Made by a program: the position numbers and the translations under genes
Assembly: GCF_004364245.1 (NCBI RefSeq)
Contig: NZ_SOAV01000001.1
Location: forward strand, 930,001 to 994,000
Origin: Streptomyces sp. BK208
GTDB lineage: Bacteria; Actinomycetota; Actinomycetes; Streptomycetales; Streptomycetaceae
Direction: 5' to 3'
DNA length: 64,000 bases
Notes under the pieces: generated by a model
What the model was told of the DNA's origin: nothing
The model's input: the letters and a program-made list of their open reading frames with translations, nothing else
Databases searched by the model: none
Part shown: piece after piece, positions 40,673 through 50,768 of the stretch
Numbering within the stretch: the first letter of the stretch is position 1
Layout of the letters: each line of letters begins with the position of its first letter

Positions 40673-41719
40673 TCACGCGGTGGCGCGGTGGACCAGGGTG
40701 GTCGGCAGGACGACACCGGGCGCGGTGGCCGACGGGGTCTCCGTGTCGTCGTCGGCCGCGGTGCCGTCCAGGCCGCGCAGCAGCAGGCGGGCCATCAGCC
40801 GGCCCATGCCCTCGATGTCCTGGCGGACGGTGGTCAGCGGCGGGTCGGTCTGTTCGGCGACGGGCAGCATGTCGTCGAAGCCGACGACGGCCACGTCCTG
40901 CGGCACCCGTCGTCCGCGCTCGCGCAGCACCCGCAGTGCTCCCGCCGCGGTGAGGTCGTTGGCGGCGAACACGGCGTCGAGCCCGGGGCACCGGTCGAGC
41001 AGCTCCCGCATCGCCCGCTCCCCGCCGCCCGGGGTGAAGTCCCCCTGCGCGATCAGCCCCGGGTCGGCGCCGGCCCGGACGTCGCGGAAGCCCGCGAGGC
41101 GGTCGGCCGCGGAGGTCTGGTCGAGCGGGCCGGTGATGTGCGCGATGCGGGTGCGGCCGAGTCCGGCCAGGTGGTGGACGGCCGAGCGGGCCCCGCCGCG
41201 GTTGTCGCTGTCCACGTAGACCACGCCGCCCCGTCCGTCGTCCCAGTCGGGGCGCCCGCCGAAGACGGTCGGTACACCGGCACTGCGCACCAGACCGGGC
41301 AGCGGGTCGTCGAGGTGCAGGGAGAAGACGAGGGCGCCGTCGACGTGGCCGCCGGCCAGGTAGCGGCCGACGCGGGCGTGGTCCTCGCGGCCCTCGGTGA
41401 GCAGCAGCACGAGCTGGTTGTCGTGGGCCGTCAGTTCCTTGCTGATGCCGCGCAGTTGCTGGGCGAAGTAAGGGTCGGCGAAGACCCGGGTCTCCGGTTC
41501 GGCGGCGACGACGGCGACGGCCCGGTGCCGCCGGGTCACCAGGGAGCGGGCGGCCTGGTTGGGCACGTACCCGAGTTCCTCCACCGCGCGCCGGACCCGC
41601 TCGGCCAGTGCCTCCCGCACCCCGTGCGATCCGTTGACGACGCGGGACACGGTGGCTCGTGAGACCCCGGCGCGTTCGGCGACGGCCTCCAGCGTGGGGC
41701 GCGGCGCGGTCTCGGTCAC
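40673..41719 (-). CDS. LacI family transcriptional regulator
   Basis: A 348-residue regulator with an N-terminal helix-turn-helix (TLEAVAERAGVSRATVSRVV, residues 9-28) and the hinge helix PNQAARSLVTRR, followed by a periplasmic-binding-protein-like sugar-sensing domain (VFADPYFAQQLRGI, VDGALVFSLH, FAANDLTAAGALRVLRERG, VVGFDDM). Start GTG 41717-41719 with AGGAGGAG upstream. No sugar transporter or glycosidase is adjacent, so its regulon is elsewhere or it controls the nearby secreted sugar-oxidation locus; both are guesses. Confidence 0.92.
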   Translation of the reverse strand: MTETAPRPTLEAVAERAGVSRATVSRVVNGSHGVREALAERVRRAVEELGYVPNQAARSLVTRRHRAVAVVAAEPETRVFADPYFAQQLRGISKELTAHDNQLVLLLTEGREDHARVGRYLAGGHVDGALVFSLHLDDPLPGLVRSAGVPTVFGGRPDWDDGRGGVVYVDSDNRGGARSAVHHLAGLGRTRIAHITGPLDQTSAADRLAGFRDVRAGADPGLIAQGDFTPGGGERAMRELLDRCPGLDAVFAANDLTAAGALRVLRERGRRVPQDVAVVGFDDMLPVAEQTDPPLTTVRQDIEGMGRLMARLLLRGLDGTAADDDTETPSATAPGVVLPTTLVHRATA

Positions 41720-41873
41720 GGGCGGCTCCTCCTCGGCGGCTGCGGCTCAGGATAGCGGCAGGCCGTCGGGCGGAAGCGGGCCGTCGGGGCGGGGGACGCC
41801 CTGCGCGGAGGGGGCCGTCGGGGGCCCTCCGGCACCGGACCTCCGAGTGCGGGCCGGCCGAGGCCGGCACACC

Positions 41874-42077
41874 GGCGCGGTACCGGCGTCGACGCGGGCC
41901 ACCGGCGCGGAGCCGGTCGACGCCGGACCGCCGGCACGGAGCCGGTCGACGCCGGGCCACCGGCACGGAGCCGGTCGACGCCGGACCACCGGCACGGAGC
42001 CCGTCGACGCCGGACCACCGGCACGCAGCCCGTCGACGCCGGACCACCGGCACGGAGCCGATCGAAGCCGGGCCCCC
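41874..42077. repeat. 29-bp tandem repeat, six clear copies plus one degenerate
   Basis: Units of exactly 29 bases start at 41904, 41933, 41962, 41991, 42020 and 42049; a degenerate 30-base unit precedes them at 41874. The consensus begins GGCACGGAGCCGGTCGACGC, so a GTCGAC core recurs each period. There are no spacers, so it is not CRISPR. The 401-base space between the LacI gene and the laccase 3' end (41720-42120) contains only this and short GCGCCGGG variants after it. A 29-base period rotates the reading frame, so translated repeats are not expected. Confidence 0.92.
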
Positions 42078-42120
42078 GGCGCCGGGCTGTCGTCGGCGCC
42101 GGGCCGTCGTCGGCGCCGGT

Positions 42121-43248
<1,128 letters not shown>

Positions 43249-43265
43249 TCAGGACAAAGTTCGTT

Positions 43266-43296
43266 CGATCCCGGTCATACCTATTGGCGGATCGAG
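43266..43296. promoter_or_regulatory. Inverted repeat between laccase and sugar dehydrogenase operons
   Basis: TCGATCC (43266-43272) and GGATCGA (43290-43296) are perfect inverted 7-mers spaced by 17 bases in the 200-base divergent region. The position suits an operator shared by both transcripts. No typical CsoR or CueR copper box was seen. Confidence 0.4.
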
Positions 43297-43346
43297 CAAA
43301 GAGGTCTAGCTTCCTTGGCGCTGCTGCCGTGACCGAGGAGGTGCCC

Positions 43347-45824
43347 ATGCCCTTGAGTGGGTTGAGCGCGAGAAGAAAAGGCTGGGCGGCGTGTGCCACC
43401 GCCGCCTTCGTCGCCGCGGGACTGCTGGCCGGCCCTGCCGCCAGCGCACGTCCGGCGCCGGACCCATCTCTGACAACGATGTCGATCAAGTCGCCACCGG
43501 GCGGCTCCAATGTGAAGGTGCTGGTCTTCTACGGGTCCGCCGCGGCCGGGGACGAGTCACCGGTCGTCAACGCCGGGATCGCGGCCGTCGAACGGATCGG
43601 TCTCTCCGGGCCCGCCTCGGAGCAGTTCCAGGTCGAGGCCACGGACAACGCCGGCGTCTTCACCAACGAGAAGAAGCTCGGCCGCTTCAACGCGATCGTG
43701 TTCCTGACCGGCGGCGGCGACGTGCTGACGGCCGCTCAGGAGGCGGGGCTGGAGGCGTACATGGAGGCCGGCGGCGGGTTCGTCGGCATCCACGACGCGG
43801 CCCGCGCGGAGCCGTACTCGGACTGGTTCACCGGTCTGGTCGGCGCCCGCCCGGCCGCCGGTGCTCCGGCCAAGGTCCAGCGGGCCACGGTCGAGGTCGG
43901 TGACCGGCGTCATCCGGCCACCAAGGACCTGCCGCTGGAGTGGAAGCGGCCCGACGAGTGGCTGAACTGGCAGAAGAACCCGTCCGGCGAGGTCCACACC
44001 GTGGCCCGGGTACGCGAGTCGACGTACTCGCCGGGAGCGGGCGCCAACGGAGCGGACCACCCGGTCAGCTGGTGCCGCGACTACGACGGCGGCCGGTCCT
44101 TCTACACCGGCATGGGCGGCACGGTGTCGTCGTACGACGAGACCGACTTCCGCAGCCACCTGCGCGGCGCCCTGCTGTGGACGACCCGTCTCTCGCAGGC
44201 CGACTGCAAGGCGACCATCAACGCCAACTACAAGGCCGAGCGGCTCACCGACCCCAACCAGCCCGGGCAGAACGACCAGATCGGCGAACCGCACGGCCTG
44301 GTCACCGCGCCCGACGGCCGGGTGTTCTACATCGGCCGCGGCGGCACGGACTCCTCCCACCCCGTGGTGACCGACTGGAACGACCCGAACGTCGGCAAGG
44401 GCACGGGCGAGATCCACGTCTGGGACCCGAAGACCGACAAGGTCACCCTCGCGGGCGCGCTGACCGTCTTCGGCAACAAGGGCGGCGGCGACGAGCTGAC
44501 CAAGGTCGAGGAGGGTCTGCTCGGCATCGAGCTGGACCCGCGGTTCGAGGAGAACGGGTGGGTGTACCTGCACTACACCCCGCACTCGCAGATCAACCGG
44601 GACACCCACATGGCCGAGCGGCGGGTCTCCCGCTTCACCCTCGACCGGGCGACGAACAAGCTGGACCTGGGCAGCGAGAAGGTGCTGCTGAAGTGGCCGG
44701 TGCAGATCCACAGCTGCTGCCACGCGGGCGGCGGGATGGCCTGGGACTCCAAGGGGAACCTGTACATCGCCACCGGTGACAACAACTCCAGCGGCTTCAG
44801 CGACGGTTACTCCGGCAACAACCCGGAGCCCAACTTCAAGGGCGTGTCCTTCGCCGACGCGCGCCGCACCGCCGGCAACACCAACAACCTCAACGGCAAG
44901 ATCCTGCGCATCCACCCGGAGCCGGACGGGACGTACACGCTCCCCGAGGGCAACCTCTTCACCGGCAAGGAGACCGCCGAGGGCGGTGGCAAGACGCGGG
45001 GAGAGATCTACGTGATGGGCGTCCGCAACCCGGCGCGCATCTCGGTCGACAAGAAGACCGACACCCTGTACGCGGGCTGGGTCGGCCCGGACGCCGGCGC
45101 CCCGTCCACGACGTGGGGTCCGGCCAAGTACGACACGTTCGCCACCATCACCAAGGCGAGCAACCGGGGCTGGCCGTACTGCATGGGCAACAAGCAGCCG
45201 TACCGGGACCGGAACCTGCCGGACCCGTCGAAGCCGCTGGGCTGGTACGACTGCGACCACCCGAAGAACGAGTCGCCGAACAACGACGGCCTGGTCAACC
45301 TGCCGCCGGTGACCGGCAACAACATCTGGTACTCGCCGCAGGGCGGCGGCCCCGACTTCCCGCGCGACGAGAACGGCGTCCCGTCGTACAAGCAGGACGA
45401 GGCCGTCTACCGGCTGCCCTGGCTCAAGGGCGGCGGCCAGGCCGCGATGAACGGCCCGGTCTACCGCTACGACGCCGGCAACGCCAGCGACACCAAGTGG
45501 CCGGCGTACTGGGACGGCAAGTGGTTCGTCGGTGACTTCTACGACGCCGACCAGCCGCGCAACGCGGTGCTGATGGACCCGAAGACGCAGGGCGACGGCG
45601 GACTGCCGGTGCACTCGGAGTCCCTGAAGAAGATCGTGCCGATCGGCAACGACGGCATCAAGAACCTGATGGGCTGGAAGTTCGGCCCGGACGGCGCGCT
45701 GTACGTCCTGGACTACGGCCGCGGCTTCTTCACCTCGGACTCCAAGTCCGCCCTGTGGCGGGTCACCTACAAGGGCGGTGGGCCGACGCCCGCCGCCGGA
45801 CAGCTGGCGAGGGGGTCCGAGTGA
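43347..45824 (+). CDS. Secreted ThuA-like / PQQ-dependent sugar dehydrogenase-type fusion
   Basis: An 825-residue exported protein. A signal peptide spans residues 1-36 (GWAACATAAFVAAGLLAG then PAASARP). Residues about 55-290 form a ThuA/trehalose-utilisation domain (VKVLVFYGSAAAGDESPVV, FVGIHDAARAEPYSDWFTGL, YTGMGGTVSSY). Residues about 320-810 form a glucose/sorbosone dehydrogenase six-bladed propeller (GLLGIELDPRFEENGWVYLH, HSCCHAGGGMAWDSKGNLYI, RIHPEPDG, IYVMGVRNPARIS, GWKFGPDGALYVLDYG). Such propellers oxidise sugars with PQQ, although the cofactor residues cannot be confirmed by eye. Its last four bases overlap the start of the next gene (GTGA). Acts outside the cytoplasm. Confidence 0.9.
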   Translation: MPLSGLSARRKGWAACATAAFVAAGLLAGPAASARPAPDPSLTTMSIKSPPGGSNVKVLVFYGSAAAGDESPVVNAGIAAVERIGLSGPASEQFQVEATDNAGVFTNEKKLGRFNAIVFLTGGGDVLTAAQEAGLEAYMEAGGGFVGIHDAARAEPYSDWFTGLVGARPAAGAPAKVQRATVEVGDRRHPATKDLPLEWKRPDEWLNWQKNPSGEVHTVARVRESTYSPGAGANGADHPVSWCRDYDGGRSFYTGMGGTVSSYDETDFRSHLRGALLWTTRLSQADCKATINANYKAERLTDPNQPGQNDQIGEPHGLVTAPDGRVFYIGRGGTDSSHPVVTDWNDPNVGKGTGEIHVWDPKTDKVTLAGALTVFGNKGGGDELTKVEEGLLGIELDPRFEENGWVYLHYTPHSQINRDTHMAERRVSRFTLDRATNKLDLGSEKVLLKWPVQIHSCCHAGGGMAWDSKGNLYIATGDNNSSGFSDGYSGNNPEPNFKGVSFADARRTAGNTNNLNGKILRIHPEPDGTYTLPEGNLFTGKETAEGGGKTRGEIYVMGVRNPARISVDKKTDTLYAGWVGPDAGAPSTTWGPAKYDTFATITKASNRGWPYCMGNKQPYRDRNLPDPSKPLGWYDCDHPKNESPNNDGLVNLPPVTGNNIWYSPQGGGPDFPRDENGVPSYKQDEAVYRLPWLKGGGQAAMNGPVYRYDAGNASDTKWPAYWDGKWFVGDFYDADQPRNAVLMDPKTQGDGGLPVHSESLKKIVPIGNDGIKNLMGWKFGPDGALYVLDYGRGFFTSDSKSALWRVTYKGGGPTPAAGQLARGSE

Positions 45825-48028
45825 TACGCCGACGAAGAATGTGGGCCGCGTTGTTGGCCGGCCTGCTGATGGTGCTCGGTCTGCAGGCGACGTCCGCCTC
45901 CGGACAGCCCGCGGCGGCGCCCGCCGCGGCGGCCGCCGACCAGGTACTGACCTGGACGGCGGGCGACGACATCACCAAGTACGTGTCGGCGCCCGAGACG
46001 GCGGTGGCCGGACCGGCCACGATCGTCTTCGAGAACAGTGAGGCCACCGGCAACACCACCGGCATGCCGCACACGCTGACCTTCATGACCAGCGATCCCG
46101 CGTACAACCAGGACGTCCAGCTGAACATCCTGGCCAACCCGAACGACGCCCAGGGCGGCAAGCACACCGCCGAGGTCACCCTCACGCCCGGCAAGTACAT
46201 GTACCACTGCACGATCCCGGGCCACGGCCAGATGACGGGCGTGCTCGTGGTCACCGAGGGCGGCGGTGGCGAGGACACCACGGCGCCGGCGACCTCGGCC
46301 GAGGTGGGCGGCACGCAGAACGCCGACGGCGCGTACGTCGGTTCCGCGACCGTGACGCTCGCCGCCACCGACGAGGGCGGCTCCGGCGTCGAGCGGATCG
46401 AGTACGCCCTCGGTGCCGACGGTGCCTGGCAGCCGTACACCACGCCGGTCGTCGTCGACCAGGTCGGCGAGCACACCGTGCGCTACCGCGCCTTCGACAA
46501 GGCGGGCAACGCCGCCGAGGAGAAGAGCGTCACCTTCGCGGTGGCCGCGCCGGACACCGACGACACGACCGCGCCGGAGACCTCGGCGACGGTCAGCGGC
46601 GAGAAGAACCCCGACGGGGCCTACATCGACATGGCGACGGTGACCGTCACCGCCTCCGACACCGGTTCCGGCGTCAACACCATCGAGTACGCGGTCGGCG
46701 ACGGTGCCTGGACGGCGTACACGGCGCCGGTCATGGTGCACGAGACCGGCGAGCACACCGTGCGCTACCGGGCCACCGACAAGGCGGGCAACGTCGCGGC
46801 GGAGAAGAGCGTCGCCTTCACCGTGGCCGCCGCTCCCCCGCAGGACACCACCGCGCCGGTGACCGGCGCGACCGTGGACGGCACCAGGAACTCCGACGGC
46901 GCCTACGTCGGCAGCGCGAAGGTGACCGTGAACGCCGCGGACGAGGGCGGCTCCGGCGTCGCCGCGGTGGAGTACTCGCTGGACGCCGGGCCCTACCTGG
47001 CGTACTCGGCCCCGGTGGTCGTCGACCGGGTGGGCCGCCACACCGTGGCCTACCGGGCCAGCGACAAGGCGGGCAACACCTCCGAGCCGCTGACCGTGAG
47101 CTTCACGGTGGTGGCCGGCGGGGTGCCGGCGCCGCCCTGCCCGGAGTACGACGAGCGCCTCACGGTGATCGTCGGCACGGTCGACTCGGGGGTGCCGAAC
47201 CGGGTCACCGACAACCGGTGCCGGATCAACGAGCTGATCGAGGACGAGAAGGAGTGGACGTCCCAGGCGCTCTTCCTCAAGCACGTCGGGCACGTCCTGG
47301 ACGCGCTGCGCGCCCAGGGCGTCGTCGACAAGCGTGAGGTCAAGGCGATCAACAAGGCCGCCAAGCAGTCGAAGATCGGTCTGCCCGGCCAGACCGAGGG
47401 CTACCGCACCATCATGGACGGCAGCCAGGACTCCTTCGCCAAGTGGGAGCAGGTGGGCGGCGGTTCGTTCGGGCTGAACGCGGACGGGTCGATCACCTCC
47501 AGCACCAGCACGCCCGGCATGGGCATGCTGTGGTTCCCCGAGCGCACGTACGGCGACTTCTCGCTGAAGCTGCAGTGGCGGGACGACGCGGCGGGCACCG
47601 CGAACACCAACGGCGGCGTCTTCGTGCGCTTCCCGCAGGTGCACGACCACCCGGAGGAGTCGCGCCCCGAGTGGGTCGCCATCAAGTACGGGCACGAGGT
47701 GCAGGTGTTCGACAGCCCCACCGGCGACATGTACAAGACGGGCTCCCTCTACGGCTTCGACCGGGTCGGCCTGGCCGGCGCGGGCGTGACGGAGAAGGGC
47801 ACCTGGAACGACTACGAGATCCGGGTGGTGGACCAGCACTACTCGGTCTACCGCAACGGCGTGCTGATCAACGAGTTCGACAACATCGGCGGCCAGACCT
47901 TCTACCCCGAGCGCTCGGACGACCCGGGCACCGACGGGCGCCGGTTCGCCTCCGGCTACGTCGGACTGCAGGTGCACAGCACCTCGGACGTCGTCTCGTA
48001 CCGGGACGTCCGGATCAAGGAGCTGTAG
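45821..48028 (+). CDS. Secreted cupredoxin / Ig-like repeat / 3-keto-disaccharide hydrolase-type (DUF1080) protein
   Basis: A 735-residue multi-domain exported protein. A signal peptide spans residues 1-38. Residues 40-148 form a cupredoxin with a complete type 1 copper set: H84, C130, H135 and M138 (MPHTLTF, YHCTIPGHGQM). Three repeats of about 90 residues follow (152-242, 248-336, 341-431), each starting DTTAP and containing GSGV..IEY..., GEHTVRYRA.DKAGN, like the OmpL47/FN-type Ig modules of carbohydrate-active enzymes. A helical linker (438-520) leads to a C-terminal DUF1080 jelly roll (525-735, GFDRVGLAGAG, NGVLINEFDNIGG) of the 3-keto-glycoside hydrolase type. The GTG start overlaps the upstream stop, so both are translated together. 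Confidence 0.88.
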   Translation: MIRRRRMWAALLAGLLMVLGLQATSASGQPAAAPAAAAADQVLTWTAGDDITKYVSAPETAVAGPATIVFENSEATGNTTGMPHTLTFMTSDPAYNQDVQLNILANPNDAQGGKHTAEVTLTPGKYMYHCTIPGHGQMTGVLVVTEGGGGEDTTAPATSAEVGGTQNADGAYVGSATVTLAATDEGGSGVERIEYALGADGAWQPYTTPVVVDQVGEHTVRYRAFDKAGNAAEEKSVTFAVAAPDTDDTTAPETSATVSGEKNPDGAYIDMATVTVTASDTGSGVNTIEYAVGDGAWTAYTAPVMVHETGEHTVRYRATDKAGNVAAEKSVAFTVAAAPPQDTTAPVTGATVDGTRNSDGAYVGSAKVTVNAADEGGSGVAAVEYSLDAGPYLAYSAPVVVDRVGRHTVAYRASDKAGNTSEPLTVSFTVVAGGVPAPPCPEYDERLTVIVGTVDSGVPNRVTDNRCRINELIEDEKEWTSQALFLKHVGHVLDALRAQGVVDKREVKAINKAAKQSKIGLPGQTEGYRTIMDGSQDSFAKWEQVGGGSFGLNADGSITSSTSTPGMGMLWFPERTYGDFSLKLQWRDDAAGTANTNGGVFVRFPQVHDHPEESRPEWVAIKYGHEVQVFDSPTGDMYKTGSLYGFDRVGLAGAGVTEKGTWNDYEIRVVDQHYSVYRNGVLINEFDNIGGQTFYPERSDDPGTDGRRFASGYVGLQVHSTSDVVSYRDVRIKEL

Positions 48029-48047
48029 CCGGGCCCGGTGTCGTGGC

Positions 48048-49073
48048 TCAGTCCGGGCCGGGAGCCTTCTTCCTGGCCCGGCTGGGCTGCACCCGGCTCG
48101 GCTCGCCCGGCATCTTCGGATACTCGGGCGGGTAGGGCAGGTCGCCGAGCCCGTGTTCGTGCTCGTCCTTCGTCGCCAGCTCCAGCAGGGCGTCGAGGGA
48201 GTACCGCACCTCGTCCATGCCCGCGTGCACGTCGCCGAGTTCGGCGAAGCGAGCGGGCATCGTCGTGATGTCGAAGTCCTGCGGGTGGGCGACCCCCACC
48301 TCGTCCCAGGTCAGCGGCGCGGAGACCGGGGCATGGGGGCGGGGGCGCACGGAGTAGGCGGAGGCGATGGTGCGGTCGCGGGCGGTCTGGTTGTAGTCGA
48401 TGAAGATGCGCTCGCCGCGCTCCTCCTTCCACCACTTGATGGTGACCCGGTCGGGCATCCGCCGTTCCATCTCGCGGCCGACGGCGATCGCGGCGCGCCG
48501 CACCTGGGTGAAGGTCCAGCGGGGCTCGATCGGCACGAAGACGTGGATACCCCGTCCGCCCGAGGTCTTGGGCCAGCCGCGCAGTCCCCCGAACTCCTCC
48601 AGCACCGCCCGCAGTTCGTGGGCGGCGCGGGCGGCGTCGTCGTAGTCGGTGCCGGGCTGCGGGTCGAGGTCGATGCGCAGCTCGTCGGGGTGGTCGACGT
48701 CGTCGCGGCGCACCGGCCAGGGGTGGAAGGTGAGGGTGCCGTACTGCGCGGCCCACAGCACGGCCGCCTCCTCGGTCGGGCACATCTCGTCGGCGCTGCG
48801 TCCGCTGGGGAAGGTGATGTGCGCGGTCGGGATCCAGTCGGGCATCCCCTTGGGCGCGCGCTTCTGGTAGAACCACTCGCCGGTGATCCCGTCGGGGTAG
48901 CGCTGCAGGGTGGTGGGCCGGTCCCGCAGGGCGCGCAGGATGCCGGGGGCGACGGCCTGGTAGTACCGGGCCACGTCGAGCTTGGTGTAGCCGCGCTCCG
49001 GGAAGAACACCTTGCCGGGGCTGGACAGCCGCACGCTCCGCCCGCCCGCCTCCAGTTCCACCGCTTCCGCCAT
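48048..49073 (-). CDS. LigD-type polymerase-domain protein (NHEJ primase-polymerase)
   Basis: A 341-residue stand-alone PolDom of the archaeo-eukaryotic primase superfamily. LigD POL markers are present: KVFFPERGYTKLDVARYY, HPWPVRRDDVDHPDELRIDLDP (catalytic Asp-x-Asp in RIDLDPQPG), TSGGRGIHVFVPI and FIDYNQTARDRTIASAYSVR. It adds ribo- or deoxynucleotides at broken ends during non-homologous end joining. The start ATG is 49071-49073. A LigC-like ligase lies nearby on the other strand, giving a split version of LigD without a nuclease domain; no Ku gene is in the window. Confidence 0.92.
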   Translation of the reverse strand: MAEAVELEAGGRSVRLSSPGKVFFPERGYTKLDVARYYQAVAPGILRALRDRPTTLQRYPDGITGEWFYQKRAPKGMPDWIPTAHITFPSGRSADEMCPTEEAAVLWAAQYGTLTFHPWPVRRDDVDHPDELRIDLDPQPGTDYDDAARAAHELRAVLEEFGGLRGWPKTSGGRGIHVFVPIEPRWTFTQVRRAAIAVGREMERRMPDRVTIKWWKEERGERIFIDYNQTARDRTIASAYSVRPRPHAPVSAPLTWDEVGVAHPQDFDITTMPARFAELGDVHAGMDEVRYSLDALLELATKDEHEHGLGDLPYPPEYPKMPGEPSRVQPSRARKKAPGPD

Positions 49074-49164
49074 GCGAGCCACCGTAGGCGCAGCGCCCCC
49101 GCTTCGCATATCGGACGTCCAGGCGAAGGAACGTCCGGCCGCGACCCGTTCGACCGCCGGCCGC

Positions 49165-49503
49165 CTATTTGCCGAGGCTGATCCTCTCGTTGTCGAGGAG
49201 CGCGGTGTGCGTGGCAGCGGTGATGATCAGCAGCACGAGGAGGAACCCCGGGACAGGGTTGGTGTCGTCGGGATCCGGGCTGATCGCGATGGCGGCGGAG
49301 AAGACGGCGATCTCTCCGACGATGTACACGCCCGCCAGCCAGGGCTTCACGACGCCCTTGACCGCGGCGACGACGAACGGAACCGCGGCTGCGAGTCCCA
49401 GCGTGACGACCGGAACCAGCGTCCAGATCACCTTGGCCGCGACGGACGCGTACATGCGGGGGCGGACCGGTGTGAGCGGGGCGTTGAGGTAGGGACTGGC
49501 CAC
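49165..49503 (-). CDS. Small membrane protein, three predicted helices
   Basis: A 112-residue hydrophobic protein of no recognised family. The N-terminus (ASPYLNAPLTPVRPRMYAS) is short and hydrophilic. Predicted membrane segments are VIWTLVPVVTLGLAAAVPFV, VKGVVKPWLAGVYIVGEIAVF (two adjacent stretches) and GFLLVLLIITAATHTALL. The GTG at 49501-49503 is preferred because GGGAG lies five bases upstream; an ATG at 49548 has no such site. It lies between two DNA repair genes but shares no obvious operon with either. Confidence 0.65.
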   Translation of the reverse strand: MASPYLNAPLTPVRPRMYASVAAKVIWTLVPVVTLGLAAAVPFVVAAVKGVVKPWLAGVYIVGEIAVFSAAIAISPDPDDTNPVPGFLLVLLIITAATHTALLDNERISLGK

Positions 49504-49688
49504 GAGTGCTCCCGTCGCGTCGAAGGTGTGTAGGCAGTGTGGTGGCAACGCGCCGATCCGTCAGCCGAATCGCCCGGATCGACCCGACCGGGTTCCGTCG
49601 GCGGTACCGGACCACTTGCTGCGCGCCGGGTCCCTCGGATGTTGCGCTCGACGGGCAGGCTGCCATCGCAGCCGTACAGAATCGGACC

Positions 49689-50756
49689 ATGGACCTCCCC
49701 GTCATGCCGCCCGTGAAGCCGATGCTCGCCAAGTCCGTGGCGAGGATCCCGCCGGGTATGCACTACGAGGCGAAGTGGGACGGGTTCCGCGCGATCGTGT
49801 TCCGGGACGGCGACGAGGTGGAGCTGGGCAGCCGGACGGGCAAGCCGCTGACCAGGTACTTCCCCGAGCTGGTGACGGCGGTGCGGGAGCGGTTGCCCGG
49901 GCGGTGCGTGGTGGACGGGGAGATCGTGATCGCGCGGGAGGGGCATCTGGACTTCGACGCGCTGACCGAGCGGATCCATCCCGCGCAGTCCCGGGTGCGG
50001 ACGCTGGCCGAGCGCACGCCGGCCTCGCTGGTCGCCTTCGACCTGCTGGCCCTGGACGACGAGTCCCTGCTCGACGTGGGGCTGGCCGATCGGCGGGCGC
50101 TGCTGGTGCGGGCGCTGGCCGGGGTGACGCCGCCGGTGCACGTGGCTCCGGCGACGGACGACATCGAGGTGGCCCGGCGATGGTTCGAGCAGTACGAGGG
50201 CGCCGGACTCGACGGTGTCGTCGCCAAGCCGCTGGACCTGCGGTACCGGCAGGACGAGCGGGCCATGTTCAAGATCAAGCACGAGCGCACGGCCGACGTG
50301 GTCGTCGCCGGGTACCGCTTCCACAAGAGCGGCCCCGTGGTCGGCTCGCTGCTGCTCGGCCTCAACGACGACCGGGGCGTCCTCCAGCACGTGGGGGTGA
50401 GCGCGGCCTTCACGATGAAGCGCCGGGCCGAACTGGTGGAGGAGCTGGAGCCGCTGCGCATGGACGACGCCGGGGACCATCCGTGGGCGGCGTGGGCCGA
50501 GGAGGCGGCGCACGAGTCGGCCCGCCTGCCGGGCGCGCCCAGCCGGTGGTCCGGCAAGAAGGACCTGTCCTGGGTGCCGCTGCGGCCGGAGCGCGTCGCC
50601 GAGGTCGCGTACGACCACATGGAGAACGGGGCGCGCTTCCGGCACACGGCCCGCTTCCGCCGCTGGCGCCCGGACCGGACTCCCGAGAGCTGCACGTACG
50701 CGCAGCTGGAGGAGCCGGTCCGGTACGACCTGGCGGAGATCCTCGGCGGGCCGTGA
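49689..50756 (+). CDS. ligC: ATP-dependent DNA ligase (LigC-like)
   Basis: A 355-residue ligase with adenylation and OB-fold domains only. Motif I is YEAKWDGFRAI, with the adenylated Lys. Motif III is LVAFDLLALDDESLL, motif IV GLDGVVAKPLDLRY, and motif V MFKIKHERTADVVVAG. A C-terminal OB fold follows with RPERVAEVAYDHMENGARFR and ends GGP. This is the bacterial LigC type, used in excision repair or end joining. The ATG at 49689 is used; a second ATG at 49704 is possible. It is divergent from the small membrane protein gene and about 600 bases from the PolDom gene. Confidence 0.92.
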   Translation: MDLPVMPPVKPMLAKSVARIPPGMHYEAKWDGFRAIVFRDGDEVELGSRTGKPLTRYFPELVTAVRERLPGRCVVDGEIVIAREGHLDFDALTERIHPAQSRVRTLAERTPASLVAFDLLALDDESLLDVGLADRRALLVRALAGVTPPVHVAPATDDIEVARRWFEQYEGAGLDGVVAKPLDLRYRQDERAMFKIKHERTADVVVAGYRFHKSGPVVGSLLLGLNDDRGVLQHVGVSAAFTMKRRAELVEELEPLRMDDAGDHPWAAWAEEAAHESARLPGAPSRWSGKKDLSWVPLRPERVAEVAYDHMENGARFRHTARFRRWRPDRTPESCTYAQLEEPVRYDLAEILGGP

Positions 50757-50768
50757 CGTCCGTGGGCG

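Noticed and set aside
41874-42077. CRISPR array
   Set aside because: The 29-base units abut with no spacers, have internal variation, and no cas genes are nearby.
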